Shown in pieces: positions 10,181 through 17,406 of a DNA stretch of 37,316 nucleotides (positions within the stretch are counted from its first letter, which is position 1; each line of letters begins with the position of its first letter). Under the pieces are notes generated by a model, which saw nothing but the letters and a program-made list of their open reading frames with translations, did not search any database and was not told where the DNA came from. Source of the stretch: Myxococcales bacterium (GTDB lineage: Bacteria > Myxococcota > Myxococcia > Myxococcales > Anaeromyxobacteraceae); contig JAKAEO010000011.1 in the NCBI GenBank assembly GCA_021818285.1, positions 1-37,316 of the forward strand, read 5' to 3'. Both the position numbers and the translations under genes were made by a program.

Positions 10181-11821
10181 TCACCAGCTGCGAAAGCGGG
10201 CCGGCGGCTGGTAGAGCCCGCCCGACCAGCGCACCAGCTCCTTCACCGAGCGGGCCGCCAGCAGGTCGCGCGTGGCCCGGCGCACGTCGATGCCCAGGTC
10301 CTCCGGCCGCCGGATCGCGCCGCGGTCGCGCAGCGCCTCGACCGCCGCCCGGGAGCGGCCGCGCCCCACCGGCGTGTAGCCGGCCACGCCGCGGATGGCC
10401 TCGGCCCGCTCCTCCGGCGTGCGGCAGAGCAGCAGGTTGGCGACGCCCTCCTCGGTGACCACGTGGGTGACGTCGTCGCCGTAGATCATCACCGGGGGGA
10501 GCTCCATGCGCATGGCCCCGGCCAGCTCCCAGGCGTCGAGCCGCTCCACGAAGGCCGGCTCCATGTGCTCACGCCAGGTCTCGAGGAGCTGCACCACCAG
10601 CTTGCGCCCCCGCGGCATGACGGCGCCGCCGCCCTCCCGGCCGGCGCGGACCCAGGCCGGGGAGGCGTGGCGCCGCCCCCGCGCGTCGCACCCCATGTTG
10701 GGCGCGCCGCCGAACCCGGTCACCCGGCTGCGGGTGGCGGTCGAGCTGTTCCCCTCCAGGTCCATCTGCAGGGTGGAGCCGATGAACAGGTCGCAGGCGT
10801 AGTGGCCGGCCAGCTGCGAGAAGGCGCGGTTGGAGCGGAGGCTGCCGTCGCGGCCGGTGAAGAAGACGTCGGGCCGCGCGGCCACGTAGGCCTCCATCCC
10901 CAGCTCCGAGCCGAAGCTGTGGACCGACTCGACGAAGCCGCTCTCCACCGCCGGGATCAGCGTGGGGTGCGGGTTCAGCGCCCAGTGGCGGCAGACCTTC
11001 CCGCGCAGCCCCAGCTCCTCCCCGTAGGTCGGCAGCAGCAGCTCGATGGCCGCGGTGTCGAAGCCGATGCCGTGGTTGAGCCGCTGCACGCCGTACTCCG
11101 CGTAGATGCCGCGGATCACCATCATCGCCATCAGCACCTGCACCTCGCCGATCAGGGCCGGATCGCGGGTGAAGAGCGGCTCGATGGTGCTGGGGGCGGG
11201 GGCGCGGACCAGGTAGTCCACCCAGCCGGCCGGGACGTCCACCCGCGGCAGCCGCTCGACCCGCTCGTTCACCTGGGCCACCACCAGCCCGTCCTTGAAG
11301 GCGGTGGCCTCGACGATGGCCGGCGTGTCCTCGGTGTTGGGGCCGGTGTAGAGGTTCCCCTCGGCGTCGGCGGCCTGCGCCGCCACCAGGGCCACCCGCG
11401 GGGTGAGGTCCACGAAGTAGCGGGCGTACAGCTCCACGTAGGTGTGGATGGCGCCGATCTCCAGCCGGCCGCTCCCGGCGAGCTGCGCCAGGCGCACCGC
11501 CTGCGGCCCCGAGAAGGAGAAGTCGAGGCGCCGCCCGACGCCCCTCTCGAAGAGCTCCAGGTGCTCGGGCAGCGCCACCACCGACTGGACCAGGTGCAGG
11601 TCGTGGACGCGGGCCGGATCCACCCGGGCCAGGGAGCGGGCCAGGAAGTCGGCCTGCTTCTGGTTGTCCCCCTCCAGGCAGACCCGGTCGCCGGGGCGGA
11701 GCAGGGCCTCGAGCAGCGCCGGCGCCCGCTCCGCCTCGACCCACTTCCCGTCGGCCAGGCCCCGGGCCCGCTCCAGCCGCTCGGCCCGGTCGCGGCGCGC
11801 CCGGCTCCAGTCCCGCGTCAC
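10181..11821 (-). CDS. mdcA: Malonate decarboxylase alpha subunit, acetyl-S-ACP:malonate ACP transferase
   Basis: 546 aa from GTG 11821, which overlaps the dctM stop (GTGA); the length is right for MdcA (about 550). Family blocks include LLRPGDRVCLEGDNQKQADFLARSLA near residue 45, GRRLDFSFSGPQAVRLAQL, EGNLYTGPNTEDTPAIVEATAF, MMVIRGIYAEYGVQRLNHGIGF and GGAPNMGCDARGRRHASPAW. It swaps the acetyl group on MdcC for malonate, releasing acetate, and so commits malonate to decarboxylation. The direct stop/start fusion to a TRAP permease gene is evidence that the transporter brings in malonate. Confidence 0.97.
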   Translation of the reverse strand: MTRDWSRARRDRAERLERARGLADGKWVEAERAPALLEALLRPGDRVCLEGDNQKQADFLARSLARVDPARVHDLHLVQSVVALPEHLELFERGVGRRLDFSFSGPQAVRLAQLAGSGRLEIGAIHTYVELYARYFVDLTPRVALVAAQAADAEGNLYTGPNTEDTPAIVEATAFKDGLVVAQVNERVERLPRVDVPAGWVDYLVRAPAPSTIEPLFTRDPALIGEVQVLMAMMVIRGIYAEYGVQRLNHGIGFDTAAIELLLPTYGEELGLRGKVCRHWALNPHPTLIPAVESGFVESVHSFGSELGMEAYVAARPDVFFTGRDGSLRSNRAFSQLAGHYACDLFIGSTLQMDLEGNSSTATRSRVTGFGGAPNMGCDARGRRHASPAWVRAGREGGGAVMPRGRKLVVQLLETWREHMEPAFVERLDAWELAGAMRMELPPVMIYGDDVTHVVTEEGVANLLLCRTPEERAEAIRGVAGYTPVGRGRSRAAVEALRDRGAIRRPEDLGIDVRRATRDLLAARSVKELVRWSGGLYQPPARFRSW

Positions 11822-13167
11822 CGGAGGCCCATCACCGCGTCCGGCAGCCAGGTGGCGATCCCGGGGAAGAGGCTGAGCAGCAGCACCGCCACCGCCATCA
11901 GCCCGACGAAGGGCATCACGCCCCAGACCACGTCGCTCAGCGGGATGTCGGGCGCCACGTTCTTGATGACGAAGATGTTGAGCCCCACCGGCGGGTGGAT
12001 GAGCCCCATCTCCATGACGATGGTCATCACCACCCCGAACCAGACCAGGTCGAAGCCGGCGGCCTTGAGCGGCGGCAGGATGATGGGCGCGGTCATGAGG
12101 ATGATGGAGACCGGCGGCAGGAAGAAGCCCAGCACCACCACGAAGAGCAGGATGGCGACGAGCAGCACCCAGCGCGACAGGTGCATGGCGACGATCCACT
12201 CGGCCGCCGACTGGCTGATGTGGAGGTAGCTCATCACGTAGGAGTAGAGGAGCGACATGCCGATGATGAACATCAGCATGGTGGACTCGCGCAGCGTGCT
12301 GGTGAGGATGGGCTTCACCTCGCTCGGCCGCCAGACGCGGTAGACGACGCCCACCAGCGCCATGGCCAGGATGGCGCCCAGGCCGGCGGTCTCCGAGGGG
12401 GTGGCGTAGCCGCCGTAGAGCGCGACCATCACCCCGATGAGCAGGACGACGAAGGGGAGGACCTTGGGGAGCATCCGGGTCTTCTCGGCGAAGGACCAGG
12501 TGCGCTCCTCGAGCTGGGCGCCGCGCTCGCCGCCGCGCTGGTACAGCTCCAGCGCCGCCCGGTACTCCCGCCGGTAGGCCCAGACCACGTAGCTGGCGAA
12601 GAGCGCCACCAGCAGGAAGCCGGGCATCACCCCGGCCAGGAACAGGCGGCCCAGCGACTGCTCGCTGGCCACCGAGAAGAGGATCATGGTGATCGAGGGC
12701 GGCAGCAGGATGCCCAGCGTCCCGCCGGCGGCGATGATGCCGGCCGCCAGCTTCCCCGAGTAGCCGTGGGAGCGCATCTCGGGGATGCCGGCGCTGCCGA
12801 TGGCCGAGGCGGTGGCCGGGCTGGAGCCGGCCATGGCGGCGAAAAGGGCGCAGGCGAAGACGTTGGCGATGCCCAGGCCCCCCGGGATGCGGTGCATCCA
12901 GGCGTGGATGGCCGAGTAGAGGTCGTGGCCCGCCTTGGACTTGCCGATGGCCGCCCCCTTCAGGATGAAGAGGGGGATGGAGAGCAGGGTGATGCTGGAC
13001 ATCTCCTCGTAGACGTTCTGGGTGACGGTGTCGAGCGCCGCCCCGGGCATGAAGGCCCACATGAAGGCCACCGCCACCGCCCCCAGGGCGAAGGCGATGG
13101 GCACGCCCGAGAACATCACCACCAGGGTGACGATGCCGTAGAGCCAGCCGATGACCGCGGTGCTCAC
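11818..13167 (-). CDS. dctM: TRAP transporter large permease subunit (DctM), probable malonate uptake
   Basis: 449 aa from GTG 13167, overlapping dctQ (GTGA). Very hydrophobic with about twelve membrane spans. DctM landmarks: GVPIAFALGAVAV at the start, IPLFILKGAAIGKSKAGHDLY, MAGSSPATASAIGSAGIPEM, IIAAGGTLGILLPPSITMI, and GLIHPPVGLNIFVIKNVAPDIP near the C terminus. It forms the ion-coupled translocation pore with DctQ and receives substrate from the periplasmic DctP. Its coupling to mdcA points to malonate as substrate; this is context inference, as sequence alone does not fix specificity. Confidence 0.95.
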   Translation of the reverse strand: MSTAVIGWLYGIVTLVVMFSGVPIAFALGAVAVAFMWAFMPGAALDTVTQNVYEEMSSITLLSIPLFILKGAAIGKSKAGHDLYSAIHAWMHRIPGGLGIANVFACALFAAMAGSSPATASAIGSAGIPEMRSHGYSGKLAAGIIAAGGTLGILLPPSITMILFSVASEQSLGRLFLAGVMPGFLLVALFASYVVWAYRREYRAALELYQRGGERGAQLEERTWSFAEKTRMLPKVLPFVVLLIGVMVALYGGYATPSETAGLGAILAMALVGVVYRVWRPSEVKPILTSTLRESTMLMFIIGMSLLYSYVMSYLHISQSAAEWIVAMHLSRWVLLVAILLFVVVLGFFLPPVSIILMTAPIILPPLKAAGFDLVWFGVVMTIVMEMGLIHPPVGLNIFVIKNVAPDIPLSDVVWGVMPFVGLMAVAVLLLSLFPGIATWLPDAVMGLR

Positions 13168-13721
13168 CGGGCCACCTCCTGCCGGCGGAAGTGGCCGGCG
13201 GTCTGGAGGAGCAGCTGCAGCGCCACCAGGGTCATCCCGCCGGCCATGATGCCGTAGGGGATCCAGAGGGGCGGCGCCCAGCTCGACGAGGTGGTCTGGT
13301 GGTCCACCACCGCCTCGCGGAGCAGCGACCAGGACTTCCAGGCGAAGAAGGCGCAGAAGAAGAGGGCCACCAGGTCCGAGAGCAGGACGCGGACCCGGTT
13401 GGCCCGGGGGGAGAGCACGGTGGCCAGGGCGCCGATGCCGACGTGCCCCCGGTAGGACTGCACGTAGGCGCCGCAGCCGAAGGTGGCGCCGACCATCAGG
13501 AACACCGAGGCCTCGTCCTGCCACTCGGTGGGGAGCTTCAGGAAGTAGCGGGTCAGCACGCTGAGGGTGAGCACCCCGGCGGCGGCCAGCAGCGCCCCCA
13601 TCGAGGCCACCAGCAGCTTGTCGTTGACCCAGTCCAGGGCGCGACCGGCCGCGCCCAGGAACCCTTCCCCGGCCGCGTCCCGCCGCGGCGCGTGTCCCGG
13701 GAGGTCGGCGCCGTGGCTCAC
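13164..13721 (-). CDS. dctQ: TRAP transporter small permease subunit (DctQ)
   Basis: 185 aa from GTG 13721, overlapping the dctP stop (GTGA) and in turn overlapping dctM. Four membrane spans are visible: LLVASMGALLAAAGVLTLSV, the EASVFLMVGATFGCGAYV region, VLLSDLVALFFCAFFAWKSW and IPYGIMAGGMTLVALQLL. The RYFLKLPTEWQDEASVFL block after the first span is the usual DctQ signature. A hydrophilic N-terminal ~20 residues precede it, so the true start could be slightly downstream, but the overlap pattern favours 13721. Confidence 0.92.
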   Translation of the reverse strand: MSHGADLPGHAPRRDAAGEGFLGAAGRALDWVNDKLLVASMGALLAAAGVLTLSVLTRYFLKLPTEWQDEASVFLMVGATFGCGAYVQSYRGHVGIGALATVLSPRANRVRVLLSDLVALFFCAFFAWKSWSLLREAVVDHQTTSSSWAPPLWIPYGIMAGGMTLVALQLLLQTAGHFRRQEVAR

Positions 13722-14749
13722 AGGGTCTTCTCCGCCAGGGCGAGGATCCTGGCGCAGAGCGGGGTGCGGGCCGCGTAGTCCTTCCAGGCGGTGTCGCGGG
13801 CGATGGCCTGCCAGCGGCGGACGGTGGCCTCGGAGAGGTCGAAGGTCTTGGCCCCGGCCTTGGCGTAGGTGGCGGCCACGGACTGGTCGTCGGCCTTGGC
13901 CGAGTCGGTGGCGAACTTCTCCAGGTCGGAGCCGATCGCCATCACCGTGGACTGCACGTCCTTGGGCAGCTTCTCGAAGACCGCCCGGGACATGAGCAGC
14001 GGCTCGAGCATGAACCAGTAGGCCTTGCCCCGCCCGGTGACAAGCGCCTTGGAGACCTCCTCCAGGCGGAAGGACATCAGGCTGGTCGAGGAGGTCATGG
14101 CGGCGTCGAGCGCCCCGGTCTGCATCGACTGGTAGATCTCCGAGGAGGGCACCGACATCACCGCCGCGCCGGCGGTCCGCAGCACCGTGTCCATCTCCCG
14201 GCTGCCGCCGCGGACCTTCTGCCCCTTGGCGTCCTCGGGCTCGACGATGGGCTTGGCGCGGCAGGCCACGCCGCCCGCCTGCCAGACCCAGGAGAGGATG
14301 ACGATGCCCTTGTCGGCCAGGAAGTCGGAGAAGACCTTCCCCACCTCGGCCTTCTTCCAGGCCGCCCCCTGCTCGTAGGAGGTGACCACGCCCGGCATCA
14401 GGCCGATGTTCACCTCGGGCAGCTCGCCGCCGGCGTAGGAGACCGGGAAGAGGCTGATGTCCAGCGCCCCCTTGCGCATGGCGCTGAACTGGGCGTTCAC
14501 CTTCATCAGCGAGGAGCTGGGGTAGACCGTCCCGGTGACCTCGCCGTGGGTGCGCTTCGACAGCTCGGCGGCGAACATCCGGCACATCCGGTCGCGGAAG
14601 TCGCCCTCGGCGATGGTCCCGCCCGGGAACTGGTGGGAGATCTTGAGGTCGATCTTCCCGGCCGCCTGCGCCCGGCGACCCAGCAGCGCCACCGCGGGAA
14701 GGCCCGCGAGCCCGGCCAGCAGCTTCCTCCGGCTGATCCCATCGCTCAT
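13718..14749 (-). CDS. dctP: TRAP transporter periplasmic solute-binding protein (DctP), probable malonate binder
   Basis: 343 aa from ATG 14749, preceded by AGGAGCTGG. The N terminus has a twin-arginine-like signal, SRRKLLAG, a hydrophobic core and a cleavage region RRAQAAG, suggesting Tat export. The mature protein has the DctP fold: KISHQFPGGTIAEGDFRDRM, the PSSSLMKVNAQFSAMRKGALDISLF block, and EDAKGQKVRGGSREMDTVLRTAGA with the arginine region that usually clamps a substrate carboxylate, followed by PSSEIYQSMQTGALDAAM. It captures a small dicarboxylate for DctQM; malonate is inferred from the operon. Confidence 0.94.
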   Translation of the reverse strand: MSDGISRRKLLAGLAGLPAVALLGRRAQAAGKIDLKISHQFPGGTIAEGDFRDRMCRMFAAELSKRTHGEVTGTVYPSSSLMKVNAQFSAMRKGALDISLFPVSYAGGELPEVNIGLMPGVVTSYEQGAAWKKAEVGKVFSDFLADKGIVILSWVWQAGGVACRAKPIVEPEDAKGQKVRGGSREMDTVLRTAGAAVMSVPSSEIYQSMQTGALDAAMTSSTSLMSFRLEEVSKALVTGRGKAYWFMLEPLLMSRAVFEKLPKDVQSTVMAIGSDLEKFATDSAKADDQSVAATYAKAGAKTFDLSEATVRRWQAIARDTAWKDYAARTPLCARILALAEKTL

Positions 14750-14770
14750 GTCCAGCTCCTCGTCGTCGGG

Positions 14771-14789
14771 GGCCCGGGCGTCCCGGGCC
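14771..14789. terminator. Strong GC hairpin between gntR and dctP
   Basis: GGCCCGGG-cgt-CCCGGGCC is a perfect 8-base inverted repeat in the 43-base gap between the regulator stop and the dctP ribosome-binding site. There is no U-tract, so it is not a standard terminator. A partial attenuator or an RNA stability/processing hairpin that lets the transporter/mdc transcript accumulate differently from the regulator is possible. Confidence 0.35.
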
Positions 14790-14792
14790 GGT

Positions 14793-15545
14793 TCACTGCG
14801 GCTTCGTCGGGGGTGCGGCGCGCTGCGGGGGGCTGCGGTGCAGCGGGGAAGGAGGTTCCGGGGCGGCGCCCTCGAGCTCGAGCAGGGCGTCGAGCTGGTG
14901 GTGCAGGTGCTCCTGCATCACCGCCTCGGCGCGCCGTCCGTCGCCGTCGCGCAGCGCCTGCAGCAGGGCCCGGTGCTCGGCGAGCGACCCGTGGATGCGC
15001 CCCGGCAGCTTCAGCGACCGGTGGCGGGCCAGGTTCAGCTTGCGCCGCAGCTCCCCGAGGATGTTCTGGAGCCAGCCGTTGCCCACCAGCTCCTGGAGGG
15101 CGACGTGGACGACGTAGTTCGCCTCCCAGTAGCGGTCCACGTCGCCGGCGGCGGCGTGCCGCTCCAGCTCGGCGTGGAGCGCCTCGATGTGCGCCATCTC
15201 GGCGGCGGTGCGCCGCTCGGCGGCCTCGTGGGCCACCCAGCCCTCCAGCCGGGCCATGATGGGGAAGATCTCCTTCTGGTCCTCGACGGTGAGCGAGGCC
15301 ACGACGCAGCCGCGCCGCGAGCGCATCTCCACCAGCCCCTGGGCGGCGAGCAGGCGCAGCGCCTCGCGGACCGGGGTGCGGCTCACCCCGAGCTGCCGGG
15401 CCAGCTCCGCCTCGTCCAGCTTCACCCCTGGTCGCAGCTTGCGGTCGTAGATGCGCTGCCGGAGGTTGTCGGTGACCTGCTGCGCGAGCGACGACCGCGA
15501 GATGGCCGCCGGGATCGGGCGCCGGGAGCGGGTCGCGATTCGCAT
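14793..15545 (-). CDS. GntR family (FCD/FadR subfamily) regulator, probable control of malonate catabolism
   Basis: 250 aa from ATG 15545; an upstream in-frame TTG at 15563 would add six residues but lies inside the heptad repeats. The winged-helix domain (about 18-85) has LRQRIYDRKLRPGVKLDEAELARQLGVSRTPVREALRLLAAQGLVE, textbook GntR. The FCD domain keeps the expected metal/ligand histidines in NYVVHVAL, LAEHRALL and MQEHLHHQL. It is the first gene of the dctPQM-mdc operon. It fills the role of MdcY, the GntR repressor of malonate genes in Acinetobacter, rather than the LysR-type MdcR of Klebsiella. Malonate or malonyl-CoA is the likely effector. Confidence 0.92.
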   Translation of the reverse strand: MRIATRSRRPIPAAISRSSLAQQVTDNLRQRIYDRKLRPGVKLDEAELARQLGVSRTPVREALRLLAAQGLVEMRSRRGCVVASLTVEDQKEIFPIMARLEGWVAHEAAERRTAAEMAHIEALHAELERHAAAGDVDRYWEANYVVHVALQELVGNGWLQNILGELRRKLNLARHRSLKLPGRIHGSLAEHRALLQALRDGDGRRAEAVMQEHLHHQLDALLELEGAAPEPPSPLHRSPPQRAAPPTKPQ

Positions 15546-15583
15546 ACTGCATACTGCATACAAAATCGAATTTCAGCCGTCAA
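15541..15583 (-). promoter_or_regulatory. Promoter of the gntR-dctPQM-mdc operon with three tandem GTATGC(A/G) heptads
   Basis: Reading the minus strand: TTGACG (15583-15578), a 17-base spacer, then TATGCA (15560-15555) as -10. Three head-to-tail heptads, GTATGCA, GTATGCA, GTATGCG, occupy 15561-15541, covering the -10, the predicted transcription start (near 15548) and the ATG (15545). The repeat resembles the GTATAC-type core bound by FCD-GntR repressors, so it is the natural candidate for autoregulation. With this start the mRNA would be nearly leaderless, consistent with the absence of a Shine-Dalgarno sequence. Confidence 0.55.
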
Positions 15584-15631
15584 ACCCACACCTTGGCGTG
15601 ACGCCATGCGGCATGAGTCAACCGGGCGCGG

Positions 15632-17080
15632 TTACTTCGGAAGCGCCGCGAGCTCCTTCTTCAGCACCTTCCCCATGGCGTTGCGGGGCAGCTCGCTCAC
15701 CAGGCGGACGACCCGCGGGCGCTTGTGCGGCGCCAGCAGCCGCGCGACGTGGTCGGCCAGCTCCTGGGGCGACGGCGCCTGCCCCGGGTAGGCCACCACG
15801 AAGGCGGCGATGCGCTCACCCAGGTCGTCGTCGGGCAGGCCCACCACCGCCGCCTCGCGCACCGCCGGGTGCTCGAGCAGCGCCGCCTCCACCTCGCCGG
15901 CCCCGACCTTGTAGCCGCCGGTCTTGATGAGGTCGGTGGCGCGCCGCCCGACGATGCGCACCTCCCCCTCCGGCGTCAGGGTGGCGATGTCGCCGGTGTA
16001 GAAGAAGCCCTCGGCGTCCATGGCCTGGGCCGTTGCGTCGGGACGGTTCAGGTAGCCGGGGAAGACGCAGGGCCCGCGCACCGCCACCTCGCCGATGACC
16101 TCGGGCCCGGGCGCGAGCGGCCGGCGGTGGTCGTCCACCAGCTTCAGCTCCACCCCGGGGAGCGGCGGGCCCACCGTCCCGGCCAGGCGCGGGCCGTCGT
16201 GGCGCGCGGCGCAGAGGATGAGCGTCTCGGTGAGCCCGTACCGCTCCAGCGGACGCTGGCCGAAGAGGCGCGAGAGCCGCTCGTTCTCCCGCACCGGCAG
16301 GGCGGCCGACCCCGAGACCAGCAGCCGCGCGCGCCCGAGCTTGCGGGCGTCCTCGGGGTGCGCCTCGCAGTGCTCGGCGATGCGGTGGTACATGGTCGGC
16401 ACCGCGAAGAGCATGGTGCCGCCGGCGGCCATCGCCGCGCAGACGCCCTCGGGCGTGAACTTGGGCAGCAGGTGGAGGGAGGCGCCCACCCGGAAGCTCC
16501 CGAGCACGCCGAGGATGAGGCCGTGCACGTGGAAGAGCGGCAGGGCGTGCACCAGCCGGTCGGCGGAGGTCCAGCCCCAGGCGCCGGCCAGGGCGTCGAG
16601 GTCGAAGGCGGCGTTGCCGTGGGTGATGACCGCGCCCTTGGGCGCGCCGGTGGTGCCGGAGGTGTAGAGCACCAGCAGCGTGTCGCCGGCGGCGGGCGGC
16701 GGCGGCGAGGCGGGTGGTCCGTCCAGGACGATGGGCAGGATGGACGGGGCCCGGCCGGCGAAGGTGGCGGGGTGGGACGCCAGCACCTGCCGGGGCGCGG
16801 CGTCGCGGAGGACGTGGGCCAGCTCGCGCTCGCCCAGCGCCGGGTTCAGGGGGACGGTGGCGATGCCGGCCAGGGCGTTGCCCACCACCGCGGCGATGGT
16901 GGCGACGTCGGGCGTGGCCCAGAGGGCGACCCGCTCGCCGGGCCGGACGCCGGCGGCGAGCAGGTGGGCGGCGTGGGCGCGGGCGGCGCGGTCCAGGTCG
17001 GCGTAGGTGACGGTGGCGTCGCCGGAGCGGACGGCGGGGTGCCGCGGCTGGGCCGCGAGGCGCGGGAGGAGCGGGTGCAT
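15632..17080 (-). CDS. matB: Malonyl-CoA synthetase-type acyl-CoA ligase
   Basis: 482 aa from ATG 17080. ANL superfamily adenylating enzyme: LYTSGTTGAPKGAVITHGN nucleotide loop near residue 140, LPLFHVHGL, ERYGLTETL, the YTGD aspartate, DLIKTGGYKVGAGEVEAALL hinge region and the catalytic lysine in NAMGKVLKKEL. MatB makes malonyl-CoA from malonate, ATP and CoA. Overall resemblance to MatB plus co-orientation with the malonate operon (87 bases upstream of gntR) support the call, but methylmalonate or another short acid cannot be excluded from sequence alone. Product malonyl-CoA could feed MdcH priming or fatty-acid/polyketide synthesis. The upstream extension to 17305 lacks family similarity. 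Confidence 0.85.
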   Translation of the reverse strand: MHPLLPRLAAQPRHPAVRSGDATVTYADLDRAARAHAAHLLAAGVRPGERVALWATPDVATIAAVVGNALAGIATVPLNPALGERELAHVLRDAAPRQVLASHPATFAGRAPSILPIVLDGPPASPPPPAAGDTLLVLYTSGTTGAPKGAVITHGNAAFDLDALAGAWGWTSADRLVHALPLFHVHGLILGVLGSFRVGASLHLLPKFTPEGVCAAMAAGGTMLFAVPTMYHRIAEHCEAHPEDARKLGRARLLVSGSAALPVRENERLSRLFGQRPLERYGLTETLILCAARHDGPRLAGTVGPPLPGVELKLVDDHRRPLAPGPEVIGEVAVRGPCVFPGYLNRPDATAQAMDAEGFFYTGDIATLTPEGEVRIVGRRATDLIKTGGYKVGAGEVEAALLEHPAVREAAVVGLPDDDLGERIAAFVVAYPGQAPSPQELADHVARLLAPHKRPRVVRLVSELPRNAMGKVLKKELAALPK

Positions 17081-17406
17081 GGCCGGGAGTGTACCCGCCC
17101 CGGCCCGGCGCGCCAGCACCGGGCGCGGCGAGGTGCGGCACGCGGTCGGCCTCGCCAGCTCCGTCGCGGCGAGCGCGGGCTCGGGAGCACCCGCCCAGGC
17201 GCGCCGGTTCCGGCCCCCCTCCGGCCTCGAGCCGGATCCGTCGCCGCGCACGCTCGTGGCGGCGGACGGGTCGTCGGATCTCACGAGCGGAACGATCACT
17301 TGCACGCGGCGCCGACCGCCGCCGTCCCGTTGAGGCTGCCTCGCGGCCGGTGTAAGGTCCGCTAGGCGATCCGGTCCGGGCAGGACCGATCGGGGGATCG
17401 GCGGGC
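17081..17406. promoter_or_regulatory. Divergent intergenic region between matB and the hybrid kinase
   Basis: 326 bases without a supported gene. A weak plus-strand promoter candidate is TTGAGG (17330-17335), 17-base spacer, TAAGGT (17353-17358). Just before the kinase ATG is an imperfect palindrome: CGGTCC-gggca-GGACCG (17372-17388), extended outward by GAT/ATC-like bases, which could be an operator or a leader hairpin. The matB side has GGGTACACTCCC near 17085-17096 but no clear promoter. The GTATGCA heptads found before gntR are absent here. Confidence 0.35.

Noticed and set aside
9230-12229. 999-codon plus-strand frame across mdcC/mdcA/dctM
   Set aside because: Antisense shadow of recognised malonate genes.
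13718-14749. Possibility that dctP is a tripartite tricarboxylate (TctC) binding protein
   Set aside because: The sequence blocks and the attached DctQ/DctM genes are those of TRAP systems.
17081-17305. N-terminal extension of the matB frame to 17305
   Set aside because: The added residues do not resemble acyl-CoA ligases, while MHPLLPRLAAQPRHPAV at 17080 is a natural start.
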